Source: Chlorops oryzae
Lineage: Eukaryota > Arthropoda > Insecta > Diptera > Chloropidae
Assembly: GCA_020466095.1 (NCBI GenBank)
Contig: CM035806.1
Location: forward strand, 39,308,698-39,372,697
DNA: 64,000 nucleotides
Reading direction: 5' to 3'
The position numbers and the translations under genes are program-made. Position 1 is the stretch's first letter; each line of letters begins with the position of its first letter. The notes beneath the pieces are model-generated. The model was not told the origin of the DNA and did not search any database. It saw only the letters and a program-made list of their open reading frames with translations. Positions 22,709 to 34,444 of the stretch are shown here, piece after piece.

Positions 22709-25246
22709 ATTAATTTCATTTACGAAATGCTAGCTATGTGGGGGAAAGAAGGAAACTGTTTGATATTCAGGAGATGGACACAGTTTAGCTACAGGCGAAA
22801 AGAAACTCTACAAAGCTGAGAGAGATAACCAAAAACAAAAGAATAGAAAAAACATTATAACAGATAATCCGAAAACCCAAAAATAAGATACCTTAAAATA
22901 TTAAAGGAATGTGCTTTTTTGATTGAAATAACCACCAATTTTTTTGAAAAGATCGATTCAGATTTAAATACAAAAGAGAAAAAATAAATAAAAGGAAAAG
23001 GAAAACAAACGGAAAATGAAAAGCAAAATCATATTATTAAATCTTAAATCTTTACTCTATATATTTATATAAAGATATATTATCAAAAGTGAAGAAAACA
23101 AAAAAAGTATCTGGAAAAAAGTGAGATATCTTTTCGCAGTAAAATCAAAAAGCGCTCACTTAGTAGATAACAAGAAAGAAAACGATATCATTTATGACTA
23201 ATTAATAACAGAATCTTTATTCCTTTAAAAAAATACCTTATTCGAAACTTATAAAACGAATCGATCTCAAATCAGTATTTACAAATCATGATCAAAAAAT
23301 CGGAAAATATATTTCAAAGATATCTTACAAAGCTTCTCCCCCACAATGCGTACTAGATAAATTAATTTATTCCCACGTAAACTATACACACTTATATAAC
23401 TACCAATTATATAAAATAACACTCAATAAACTTTAAACTGAAAAACTATATATCTCACTATTATTGTTCTTAATTACCAAAGTATGCAATGCAAGGAAAG
23501 AAATACTTGATTAAATCGTTAGTATTATTATCAAAGCAAAAAGCAATTCAGCCAATCAAAGCTATGCTAATCAAAGTTATAAAAAATATATCCCAAAATT
23601 GCTTTTATCTAAGCAAAAATATTCAAAGCTAATGCACATATGCATACATATTATACAAAAAAAATTTATTTAAAAAAAAAAAAAAAATTTTTTTGCTTCG
23701 AAATATTTTATCTTTATCAATACTAAATCGTTGCGAAAGCCTTCGCATAATATATTCATATATGCATTATATTCGAGACAATGATTATAAAACTCTATAC
23801 GAATATAAAAATATTTATCCCTTAATTTTCGTAGTTTTAGTGATTTCAGCACGGCATTTATGAGATACATATTCGGAGGAATTCACTGCTTCATATCATA
23901 AAATAGAAAACAAAATGAATGCACGTGATGTTGAAAGCTGTATAACAAGTGAATATCTTTTTTAACTGCCTTTATGCAATTGCGAGTAAAGGCAGTTTAA
24001 AGACAGACTAGTATTAGAAACACTAAACCTAGTGCCTGATCCCTGCACATTGAAAGTTTTCTGCGTGCAAGGATTACAATTCGGGTTTGTATTTAGATTC
24101 AAATAATATTATTTGAAAATTTTAAGCATTAAGACTATTATGGAAGCGTTTTTGGGTTAATTGAATGCTGTTGTTATATACGGATTATAGATTTAAAAGT
24201 AGATAAATGTCGGTGATCGATGGAAAATGATTTCTCTTTTCTCTTTTGATCAATAAAAACAAAAAACAAAAACAATCAAAAAAAAAAAGACTCAATAGAG
24301 ACATATATTTTTGCAATTTAAAAACTGAAAACAAAAATGACTTTGAACAGTGGGAATGGAACGTCTAAATGAACGTTAAATAAGATAGCCATATTAATAA
24401 GAAGCCTTAAATTCAAAAAAAAAAAAAAATTTTTTTTAAATACCCATTTAAAAGTTGGCTAAAACAGTTTTTTATACATATTCTCTTCATAGGAAAATCC
24501 AAGCGCAAAGAAATTCTCTCCTTAAATTATAGTAAAAAGAAAATCTCAAACAATTTCCTCAATCTCACAGTCAAGCTCAAGCTTCCTTCTAGACTTTGCA
24601 ATTAAAAGCTTAATGCGCATTTGTGTATTTAATGTGAAGTGGACAACGAAAAAATGGCTGAAATATTGTATGTCGTTCGTAGTCGGCTCAATTATATCCT
24701 TATAGAATAGAAATTGCAGTAACAAATTGTTACACATGCACTTTTGCTTTCGAAATATTAGGTTCTTGATATAAACGGAGTAAGAAATTTCAATTTTTTC
24801 CATTCAATATTTAAAAAGAATTATTTTTTCATCAAATATAAACAATGGAAACTTTTTGGAATATTCTCATGGAAACTCTTTTTTTTTTTTTTTTTAATCG
24901 AAATAAATTTAGCAACAAAATGCATAACCAAAATGTTTGAAATTAACCTTTTTGGTCCGTCATCAATTCGATCTCAATAAAAACAGTGTAATTTTATCCT
25001 TTTGCTTAACGTTTCGTTCCCTTCTTGGTAGTGACTTCACTTTATAAAATTTGAATCGTTAATTAATTTTATGAATTTTTGTCAAGAATTTAAACTCAAG
25101 AATATGAAGACGAAAATTGTCTTAAAAGTTTTTAAAATTAAATTGTTTTTTAATTTGTGGAATTTTCTGATCAAAAAGCTCACAAAGAACCCAATTTCAA
25201 AAATAATTTTCATTTAAAATTTGTTGATAAAAATTTAAAGCTCAAT
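22709..25246 (+). other. AT-rich region downstream of Ggamma1, probable 3' UTR
   Basis: The plus strand is A-rich with many AATAAA words (from 22,982 on) and no protein-coding frame. It could be an extended 3' UTR of Ggamma1, at least in part. Confidence 0.4.
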
Positions 25247-25945
25247 GCCCGATATTACAGTGCATACTTAACCGCTCGCGCCTAAGTTTCAACTGTTTTA
25301 ACAGTCAATTTTTATGCCAAGCTTGCGAAAATTGTTTTCGGTAGGCAACATTTTAAAAATCATATATGGGCCAAAATTCTTTTTAATGCCTAAATATCTG
25401 TATCTGTCAATGAAATTCAGTTTCAATGAAGGATCAAAATACATTAATAACAAATTAATTTTACAAAAAAATTTATTCATAACAAACTAAAATACTCTAG
25501 TCGAATTGAAAAAAATCAAATATAACCAAAACTCCATTTTGTTTTGGCAAGACAACACAAGAGATGACAACAATGTTACTGTAATTTGCGAGTAAACAAA
25601 ATTGAGTTTTGGTTATAATTGATTTTTTTCAATTCGACTAGAGTATTTTACTTTGTTATGAATAAATTTTTTTGTAAAATTAATTTGTTATTAATTTGAT
25701 TTTCTCCTTCATGAAAACTTTATTTCATTGACAGGGACAGAAGTTTAGGCATTAAAAAGAATTTTGGCCCATATGTGTTTTGTTTAAATTTTTTGAAATT
25801 CGTAAAATTTGTGAAACTCCTTCATTAAATTAATTTGAAAACTTATTGAAGGAGGACTTAAAATTTGTTCTTTTAAAATTGTTCACAGACTTAAGCTTTA
25901 TTTTTAGTGCATAGGAGACCTTAAGTATGCACTGTAATATCGGGC
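25247..25945. mobile_element. Long foldback element (~700 bp)
   Basis: The outer arms are perfect: GCCCGATATTACAGTGCATA(CTTAA) at 25247-25271 is the complement of 25921-25945. Inner arms continue with ATTCATAACAAA, ACTCTAGTCGAATTGAAAAA and CAAAACTC words, mirrored around about 25,580. Most of each ~300-base half is therefore complementary to the other. Flanking GCTCAATG/CATTGAGC words suggest the arms may extend to about 25,235 and 26,024. Confidence 0.85.
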
Positions 25946-28900
25946 CTTTTAAAAATTTTTTTAATAATTTTTTTTTTTTTATATATTTTCGAATTAAAGC
26001 TAAATTTGCTAGCAAGCATTGAGCTTTTAAGTTTGAAAAAAGAATCTTAATTATTTTGGGAGATAGAGAAATAGAAATTAAAGGGCGCACGCATCACACC
26101 TGAATGATATCGGCATTCGATTTTCAGAGTTTACGCTTTGAAAATTCGTTTGCTATTGTATCGTGGGTTGAGTATATGGGATACGTGTGTCTGATAATTG
26201 CTCTATCTTCGAAACTAACGCCGATCCAATTTGAAAACATGTATTTTGTGCTGTTAACACATTTAGCTTTAATTAGAAAAAATATAAAAAAAATAAGTAT
26301 GTACTAAAAAATTTCAAAGTGCCTTAAATTGAAGTGAATTAAATATGTTCCCGTTAGTTTTACACTGAAAAATATTTTATTTTTTTCTAACTTGATTCTA
26401 CTATTAAAAATTCTTATATTAATTTTCTTTAAAAATTCTGATTTTTTTGTTTGATTTGCGTTTGCGTCCAAAGCTTTTATACTCATTTTGCTCTATCTCA
26501 AGAACCAATGGTCTAGCAAGCAGAAAAAGAAAAAGTTGTTTCCTTTAACGAATATCCTTCAATTTTCTCTAATTAATATGTGGCATAATTGATACGACTA
26601 TAAATGGCGATACGATCGGAAGAACATCATTCATTTTTTCGACCTTACCACTTGGCGATAGATGCATTCCGTTTTTAAAACGCCGACTATTTTCTTTTCC
26701 AGCCGTCTTAATACGTGCTCTAATTAGCTTTGTAGCTAAAATATCCATTTTGTACCAGAAAGAAATGAAAAATGCCTTATAAACGTTGATCTCAAAAAAG
26801 TTTTAAGTGTTGTAACGTGTTGAAAAGTGTATAATAAAAACATAGAATAAATAGGCTTATAGTTTATAAAAAAAAAAAAAAAAAAAAAATTAGTAGAGAT
26901 GCTTCGTAAGAGTTCTTAACGAACTGTCTTTTGTCTTATGATTGTGATAAATCGAAACATTTAAGTTAACATTAACACGTAGAAGCCAAAAAGAATAATT
27001 TCAACGAACATTTTTTCTAAGTATATTCGATGTTCAATGTTCTTTTATTTTTGTGTCTTGTAATTCTTTGTTTATTTCAAATGAAACGAAAAAGGAATGT
27101 TAATCGTAACGAGACGTATCCATAAAGCAAAATTTCGAAAGCAACGAAATAGTGTAAGCCTTGATCTCTCGCATATTTGTTTGTTTGTTTGTTTTTTCTT
27201 TTCTTTGAAGAAGTTGCTACTGAAAGACGCAAATAGAAAAGCAAAGTATGAACCTGAAAATACTTCCATAAGTTATTGTAATTAAGTGAATATAGGAACG
27301 TTAAAGAGGTAGTTACGGCTTTATTAATTCCTAGTACAAGTTGGTTTAATTCAAAAGCCGACAGCGTTGAGGTTGCTTTCCCGCGATATTTTGCTGAGAA
27401 AGCCAAGAGCAATTTATGGTGAGAAGCAAAAATCGAGACGCTTGAGGCTTTGACCAAAAACAAATCAACGAAGAAATTATTGCATACAGTGACTAAAATT
27501 CTTCATTGATTTGTTAAATCAAAGCAAAAATCGCTTTAAGTAGCTGTAAGAAAAAGCATTCAACATCGGCGGCAATAAATAAAATATGTAATGAAATTCT
27601 TAATTTTGCTGAAACTGCAGCGGCAATCATAAAGTGAAGCGTGAACTTTCTCCCTCGAAATTAAAACATATTATTGTTTAAAAGAAAAAGTAACAAGTTA
27701 AAATTCGTCTAGAACTTTTCCCAACACGAAACAAAAAACAAAAAAAAATCTCTTAAATTGAGATTATTGATGGCTTTATCAGCATAAATGAAATTTCTTA
27801 GAACACAAGATTTCATTTAAAGTTGATGAAGCCACTTAGAAAAGATTTTCTTATGATATAATAACGGTATGTATATATCGTATGCTTCGTTAACATAGAA
27901 GCATTTGTTAACATATACATATATGCATATCTATAAAACTCTCCTCGACAGAGGAAGCGAACCAAAAGTCAAGTCAACAACTAGAATGTCCGGTTCGTTT
28001 GTGATTTCCGTTACTGAGAAATCATATCTGACAAGTGATTAATTTCCTTTTTCAATTTATTCAATATTAATTAAAATTCAACCTTTCAATAATAGAAAAT
28101 TCACTTCAATTTTCAAAAGTTTATTCTTCAAGTAAAAATTATAAAAAAAACAAAAAAAAAAAATCCACAAAAAAAGGACAAAAAGAAAAAAATTATAAAA
28201 AAAATTCCAATAGAAGAAATTCAGTGTGTTTTGACACATTTAATCACAAATATTTAAACTTGCAACACTTTAAGAAAGTATATATTACATATATATATAT
28301 ATTGCAATATTCAGATAAACACATAAAAAGGAAACATTTTCTTGAAAATTACTTAATTTATAAAATCTAGGAGCGACACAGTTGGCAACATATGAAAAGC
28401 TGAACAGGATGACCCAAGATAAAGTGTTGTTATACACAAAGCCACAGCAAGTTTGCTTGGATTTAATAAAGTTAGATGTTGACTAGAGGAAAACCAAAAA
28501 AAAAAAAAAAAATTGTTGATCTTTGTTTATCGTGCGATTTCTGAGGTGAGTTTGAAGCTGGGTAAATACTTCGATTCAAAATTTCACCTAATTTTTCATA
28601 CGTCTCCATTTCAAGTAGTATTTGCACTCATTTTAGCGAAAGCTTACCAAAAATTCCTGTTCATACTTTTCTTTATATTGCTGCCCACACACATTTCAAC
28701 ATTTTATCTTATAAGGGCCCTCTCCAGCTCTGTAAGGAATCTCAGCAGGAATTTTCTTGATATTCCTTAAAGGAAAAAACGTAGCATAATTTCATTATTT
28801 AATGCAATAGCGACAATCTATATATTTATATATTTGACGTCAAGACGAAAAAGCTGTTAAATTTTTTTTTTTTTAAATGGATTCGGAATTGTAAGTGTGA

Positions 28901-29161
28901 ATAATATTTATGGGTAATTGTTTCTTATAATCGAAAACTTTTTTTTTTATTTCATTTATCCTTTTCTGAACGCTAAAATGACTCATTGAACTTTGGTTAA
29001 ATCCATTTAATTTTTTCGAACTTGCCTCTTCTGTCAAAATTCCTTTCAGAAAGAACGGCAAATTCAATATTTCTAACAGAAAAATCTGTGCTACCGTGTT
29101 TTATTTACAGCAAAAAAGGGAGCGAAAACATAAACTACTTTTGACGAACTGGAGACTTTTA
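25946..29161. other. AT-rich gene-free stretch
   Basis: I see no gene in either strand; the frames present are short and low-complexity. Several poly-A/T runs (26,869-26,889, 28,497-28,511) interrupt it. It is the continuation of the AT-rich region behind Ggamma1. Confidence 0.5.
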
Positions 29162-29268
29162 AGTCGTCGTTCATATTATGCGAGAGGGTAGAGTACCCCG
29201 AACGTCCTTCGCCTACAACCACCGTGTCGCTCGCTCGCTTGTCTTGTCGCATAATATGAACGACGACT
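29162..29268. mobile_element. 107-bp MITE, family B
   Basis: Perfect 22-bp terminal inverted repeats, AGTCGTCGTTCATATTATGC(GA) at 29162-29183 and its complement at 29247-29268. The 63-base GC-rich centre contains GTCGCTCGCTCGC. No coding potential. Confidence 0.88.
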
Positions 29269-29269
29269 A

Positions 29270-29402
29270 ATATGCCTGCCACACGTAGATCGAAATTGCT
29301 CAATTTCAGAACAAAATTGAAATTGCCTCAATTTCAAATGTCAAATTTGTTCTGACATTTTTTGAAATTGCTCAATTTCGATCTACGTGTGGCAGGCATA
29401 TA
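29270..29402. mobile_element. 133-bp foldback MITE, family A (intact copy)
   Basis: It begins ATATGCCTGCCACACGTAGA and ends with its exact complement TCTACGTGTGGCAGGCATAT. The arms are almost perfectly complementary over about 38 bases. It directly abuts the family B element and matches the copies at 8,846-9,082. Confidence 0.9.
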
Positions 29403-30021
29403 ACAGAAAATTTCTGACACAAAAATTCCTTCAGCATTTCTTAAGCTTTTTGTATATGAAGTTTTTCATATCTGACAGAGCTGGAGTGGGCCCTATAGAA
29501 AAGAATCTCTTAAGATCGATTCAAATCTAAAGTTTTCCTCCCCACTCCCGAGTGATCTGGGGCCTTAAGCAGTATTGCGATGCCATACGCAATTCGATGC
29601 GATAGCTTATTTCGAATCGCAATTGGGACGATTGCTTGCATTTATTTCCGTTTTCAGTTTAATTGGTATTTTGGAACTGCAATTCCGAACCTTTCAGTTC
29701 ATTTTAACGAATTAAAAAACTATAAAAACCGTTCCAATTGCGACTCGTAATAAGCTTGACGTAATGAGTTTGACGAAATCCTGCTTTTATAAATCACATC
29801 ACTCAGGCAACAGAAAATATGTAAATTCAGCACCTAAAGGTATGCATTTCAATATTTTAAAACCCATTTATATCATTTTAAACTTTTATAAACGGAGTGG
29901 GCAAACCTACAAAAATTAAGAGAATGGTCACTATCGGAAATATTTGGGATATTTAATAAATGCATGCGTTTGGGTGCTGAATTTAAATATTCAAAATGGG
30001 ATAGTCTGGCTGCTGGCATAT
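29403..30021. other. Intergenic, nothing recognised
   Basis: No coding frame or repeat that I can identify. Confidence 0.4.
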
Positions 30022-30523
30022 TACACTGTCCGACATTTTAGAGGTCATGTTTTGTAAACAAAAATTTTACGACTGTTTTTTGAAAGTGCTCGGTGAGTAT
30101 AACAACGCCTCATACTCAGATTTGTCAAGTCATCTCTACTTTTTTTTCAAAATAGACTTCAAAAAGTGGGGCCGAGAATTAAATTACTCACTTACTTATG
30201 GCTATATCTCGCAATCCGTTCAATATTTTAATTTCCTATCTATCATAATTTATAGCTCTGAACTCATTTTAAATAGTTTCAAGTACAAACCGATCCGAAA
30301 AACTCGTATCTAGTAGGTGGAAATTGCAAAAATTCCTAAATTTTTAAAGTGTTTTTTTTTTTTTATCATATTTTATTTTGTATGGCCTATAACTGAACTA
30401 TTTAAAAAAAAAAAAAAGTAGAGGTGACTTGAAAAAACTGAGTATGAGGCGTTGTTATACTCACCGAGCACTTTCAAAAACAGTCGTCAAAGTTTTGTTT
30501 ACAAAAATTTGTCGCACTGTGTT
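30022..30523. mobile_element. Foldback element (~500 bp) downstream of CCT8
   Basis: The left arm runs ACACTGT...CATGTTTTGTAAACAAAAATTTTACGACTG...GAAAGTGCTCGGTGAGTATA, and the right arm is its near-complement from about 30,410 to 30,523. Arms are about 120 bases. The centre includes GGCTATATCTCGCAATCCGTTCAATAT, which also occurs in diverged form near 4,033-4,060. The small frame inside is not recognised. Confidence 0.8.
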
Positions 30524-30874
30524 ATCGTATGCTCTGTACGCTTTCATAAGCACCGATCCGCTCGACGTTGCTTGCTTCCTCTATTCTTTTAAGAAATACT
30601 GCTAATTCAAGGGCAAGGGTTCCCGGTTATGGTCTAGATCGAATAATTTAGTGATATCCACATTGAAATTTCATATTTTGTTAATGTAACTTTTTTATTT
30701 TTCCATTTATATGATTTTTCTTTTTTTATAATTGTTCGTTACGAATTATCAATGGGTGTTCATTATAAGCGGACAAATTAGTTGAAAAATAAGATTAATA
30801 AGCTTTTATGATAACCTATGATTAAATGACGTTGGTGAAAGATCGAAAACGTTGAATGAAAGCGCTGTGATCGC

Positions 30875-32643
30875 TTAATTCTCATCATCGCTGCCAGCAT
30901 TTTGTTTTGGCTTTGGTCCGCCAGCACGCTTGGCCATTATTATTTGATCGACTTTAAGTATTGTTGTTGTTGCACCAACTGCGTATTTGAGACCCCAATA
31001 CTTAGCTTGGAATAGATCGTATATTTTAGATTTTGTCACATCGATTGTAGCTGCTTTATCGGATTCGATGTTAATACCAATATTTTTGCCCTTAGCATCA
31101 ATATGTGCCAAATACATAAGATTGATCACTTCGGTGGCATTCATGCCAGAATTCTCGGCCAATGCTTTGGGGAACATTTCCAAGGCGGTGGCAAATTTAC
31201 GCACAGCATACTGATCCAGACCGGGAAGGGTATCGGCGAACGCTGACAATTGTGTTGCCAATTCGATTTCAGTTGCGCCAGCACCGGGTACAAAGCGGCC
31301 GTCACGTGATAGACCTTTGAAATTATTAACACCATCATCGATGGCACGTTCAATGTCATCCATAAAGTTATCGGTTGCACCTCGAACGACAATCGTCGAA
31401 ATACGTGCGTCGATGCCTTCCATTCGGAATGCAACGATCGATGTATCGCCCAATTCCTCAATGCAAACCTTATCGCAATAGCCAACTTCCTCCTGGCTCG
31501 GCGTGCATATACGTGGAAGTACTGTCGCATTGACAGCACGACTCAGTCGGCGCAAATCGAATTTGGAATTCAAACGCACAGCCATTAGGCCGTATTTATT
31601 TAGGAAATGTAAGGCCATATCACCGACTTTGCCACCGCAAACAACAACCTTAACGCCAGTGCCGGCAATTGCCTTGATTTGTGCTTCCAACATATTCTCT
31701 TCGCCGGCAGAGAAATTCAATAATTCGTCGGCACTTTTGATGAGCACAGTTCCCTTGGTCTCAGTTTGTATTATGTCCACGGGACACGAGAATATAACAA
31801 TCTTCGCTTTCTCAGCGTGTGTTATATCGCCTTCGACGAAACGCTTGAAGACCATTCCATGAACGACTTCCGATTTCGATAAACCACTTCCAAGGATTTT
31901 GCAAACACGTATATTGTCCACATTGAAGGTACCCTTGTCCGGTAAAATGGCAACACACGCCTTCGCTACCAACCCAGTTATGAAATCCTCTTGTCCATAT
32001 TGTTTCGACATGATGGCTGGCTTAATGCATTCCTTTACCTTCTTCACGTCACGATAGTCTTCGATTTCGTGGCAAACAAGACTTGGTAGAATTTGCAATG
32101 CCTTCTCCAATGCCTTTTCATAGCCATCAGCTATTTCGGATGTGGTAATGCCCAAACGCAAGAGCTCTTCGGCAGCTTCTAACAGCGCTCCAGCGAAGAT
32201 AACAACAAAATTAGTGCCGTCACCCACTTCGGCGTCCTGCATTTGACTGGCCATAACTATCAACTTGGCAGCTGGATGCTCAACATCCAGTTCACGCATA
32301 ATTGTGCCCGCATCGCTAGTCACGAATTGCTTCTCAATGTGATTGATGATCATTTTATTCATGCCATTCGGTCCATATGCCGAACGCATTGTTTGAGCGA
32401 ACTCCTTGCAAGCACTGATGTTGCGGTAGACAGCCTCCTCCAGGCCGCTATACATCTGCAAAGAAGCATTATTAGAAACGACTCGAAAAGCATGCTCATG
32501 TGATGACTAATCGGCCATTCGACTATCGCCCACTTGGACGAATATGAATGAATGTATGGATTAGTTGAATATCTTTCACCTACCCTTGCCCCATCTTTGA
32601 GCATTTGCGCAACACCGGGTGCTTTTGGAACTGACAAAGCCAT
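30875..32643 (-). CDS. CCT8: T-complex protein 1 subunit theta (chaperonin CCT8)
   Basis: One of the eight subunits of the cytosolic TRiC/CCT chaperonin ring, which folds actin, tubulin and many other proteins using ATP. There are two coding exons on the minus strand: 32643-32584 (MALSVPKAPGVAQMLKDGAR) and 32455-30875, joined across a 128-bp GT-AG intron in phase 0. The total is 546 residues, close to the human 548. The group II chaperonin ATP-site motifs are present: SAYGPNGMNKMIINH, VTSDAGTIMRELDVEHPAAK, and VGDGTN carrying the catalytic-loop Asp. FVPGAGATEIELA is in the C-terminal equatorial domain. The tail ends ...KPKQNAGSDDEN. A foldback MITE lies about 220 bases upstream of the start codon, within the likely promoter. 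Confidence 0.98.
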
Positions 32644-32860
32644 TTTCACAATTTATTTCAAATTTTTACCGAAGACGTGATAGTGAACCGATCCTAACCT
32701 TATAAAAATGTAGAGCTATAGAAAACTGTATTCGTTGCCAAGTAACGGGTGCGCCATATTATGCCGAGTAATGAAACGTTACACACGATTGCATTTCGTT
32801 AGTTGTATTTTCGCAGTACGCAGTTGTTTTTCAGCTCTACGCTGTTAATGAGCTATTATA

Positions 32861-33028
32861 CACGAGGCGTTTTTTTTTAGCGCTCGTTTCTTCACTCGCG
32901 TGTCGAGTTAGTAGGATAGCGGGGTAGAGCTGCCCTTGCGTGTTTGCCTACCCCGCTTACATCTCTACACCGCTATCCTAAAAACTCGACATGCGATTGA
33001 CGAAACGAGCGCTAAAAAAACGCCTCGT
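32861..33028. mobile_element. 168-bp foldback MITE upstream of CCT8
   Basis: The ends ACGAGGCGTTTTTTTTTAGC and AAAAAAACGCCTCGT are complementary, followed inward by GCGCTCGTTTC/GAAACGAGCGC and GGATAGCGGGG/CCGCTATCC. The arms are about 70 bases and imperfect. It lies 218 bases before the CCT8 start codon, divergent from PIG-Z. Confidence 0.85.
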
Positions 33029-33076
33029 TGTTGTTAATTTAAGTCACTTCGGTTAAACGTTTTTAAGTGCAAAACC

Positions 33077-33832
33077 ATGGCGAGTCAATTACGTAATTCC
33101 TGGTTAGTATGCGTAATACAGCCATGTGGTTGGTATGTCGGCTCTACATTGAACGATTATGACGCGATTTTCACAACGATTTTTTCAAATTTCCCTTTGA
33201 AATGCTTCTGTCGGTGTTCGCTTCTACCTACACGATTTGCAAGCAACCGATTTATACTGTTGTGTTTTTCTTATGACATTCGTTATTGGATTTATGCGAA
33301 TTAAGTAAGTAAGTAATAAAATAAGTGGTTGTGACGCATTTTAAAATATTAAATTAAATTAGAATGGATTCAGACACTTCATAAAAATTATCGAACAATT
33401 CTTTGAAACTGTTTTCCGTTCTACGAACGGCGGTAAAGGCAACTGTCAAAAATCGGCATGGAAATCGACGACATGGCTAGTACAAACGATTTTGACCGCT
33501 TCACTTTCGTCTCTCCTCCCTTGTGACAAACGCAAAAATCGGTGAGTGCTGTTGGCCGACAATCGTCCAATGTAAAAGTAGACTATAGCAAATTTACTTG
33601 CTTCCTTAGAGCGTAGAGCCGTAATGCTTCACTCGTAGAAGCAGAGGTGGTAGTAATAGTGGTAAGTGCGGTAGTGCGGTAGTGGTAGAAGTAGTAATAA
33701 TATTCAGAAATTAGTTCGAAGTAAGTAAAGTGCCCATATCGAACTCATGCAAAAAAAAAAAAAAAAAACTAAAATTACTTCTAAGTAATTACTTTACTTT
33801 CGCTTATACTGAGATGTCAAGTAAACAAGAAG
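33077..33832. other. Spacer between CCT8 and PIG-Z
   Basis: An ATG in good context (AAACCATGG, 33,077) opens a 75-codon frame on the plus strand that I do not recognise. It is followed by a possible donor (CCTG|GTTAGT), so it may be a small exon, or chance. A GTAGTGGTAGAAGTAG repeat lies at 33,645-33,700. Confidence 0.35.
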
Positions 33833-34079
33833 TGAATCATCGCCTCGAATAACGTTGTAATCGACAAATTTAACATTTTTGGAAATTTTTCATGCCAGCC
33901 GGTACGAATAAAGTCATTTCACTTCTTTATGGTTATAAAGTCTTGAGAAATATCCAAGAGTTGACCGAATAAAAAAACTTTTTTGATAGCTCAAGGGGCT
34001 AGAGTATGATTGTCAGTGAAAGTGCGAAAAAAAGGCTCAAAAATTTGTCGCTTACAACGTTATTCGAGGCGATGATTCA
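33833..34079. mobile_element. 247-bp MITE upstream of PIG-Z
   Basis: Terminal inverted repeats of about 38 bases: TGAATCATCGCCTCGAATAA at the left and its complement TTATTCGAGGCGATGATTCA at the right. They continue inward through CGTTGTAA and GACAAATTT. It ends 365 bases before the PIG-Z start. Confidence 0.88.
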
Positions 34080-34444
34080 AGTATTGAGTGCGCCGGGTTG
34101 TATCCGACTTTTCGGCTTTGCTTCGGCAGAGAAATGAATGTACCATAATAGCTGAGTGCGCAGCTCAGAATGAACACGGACAGACACCGAACTCGAAAGT
34201 GTTACATTTTTGGGATATTTTGAAGAATTTGAGAAGAGTGAATCTGATTGTCTCTCTCACACCGTATTGGATTGTAGCTTGTAGCTTATTTACTTACTTG
34301 CCTCTAATGTGCAAGTACTTACTGCGTATGTGAGTACAGGCGATTAATGGAAAAATTGATTTCATTCACTTGATCATAATAACTCCTTTATTAAAAGGAG
34401 TTTTGTTGAGTAGAATTTAGGATAGCTTTTTATTGAATGGCCAA

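Noticed and set aside
32359..32649. 96-codon frame overlapping the CCT8 start as a separate protein
   Set aside because: It is CCT8 exon 1 read through the intron; the splice to 32455 restores the conserved MYSGLEEAVYRN sequence.
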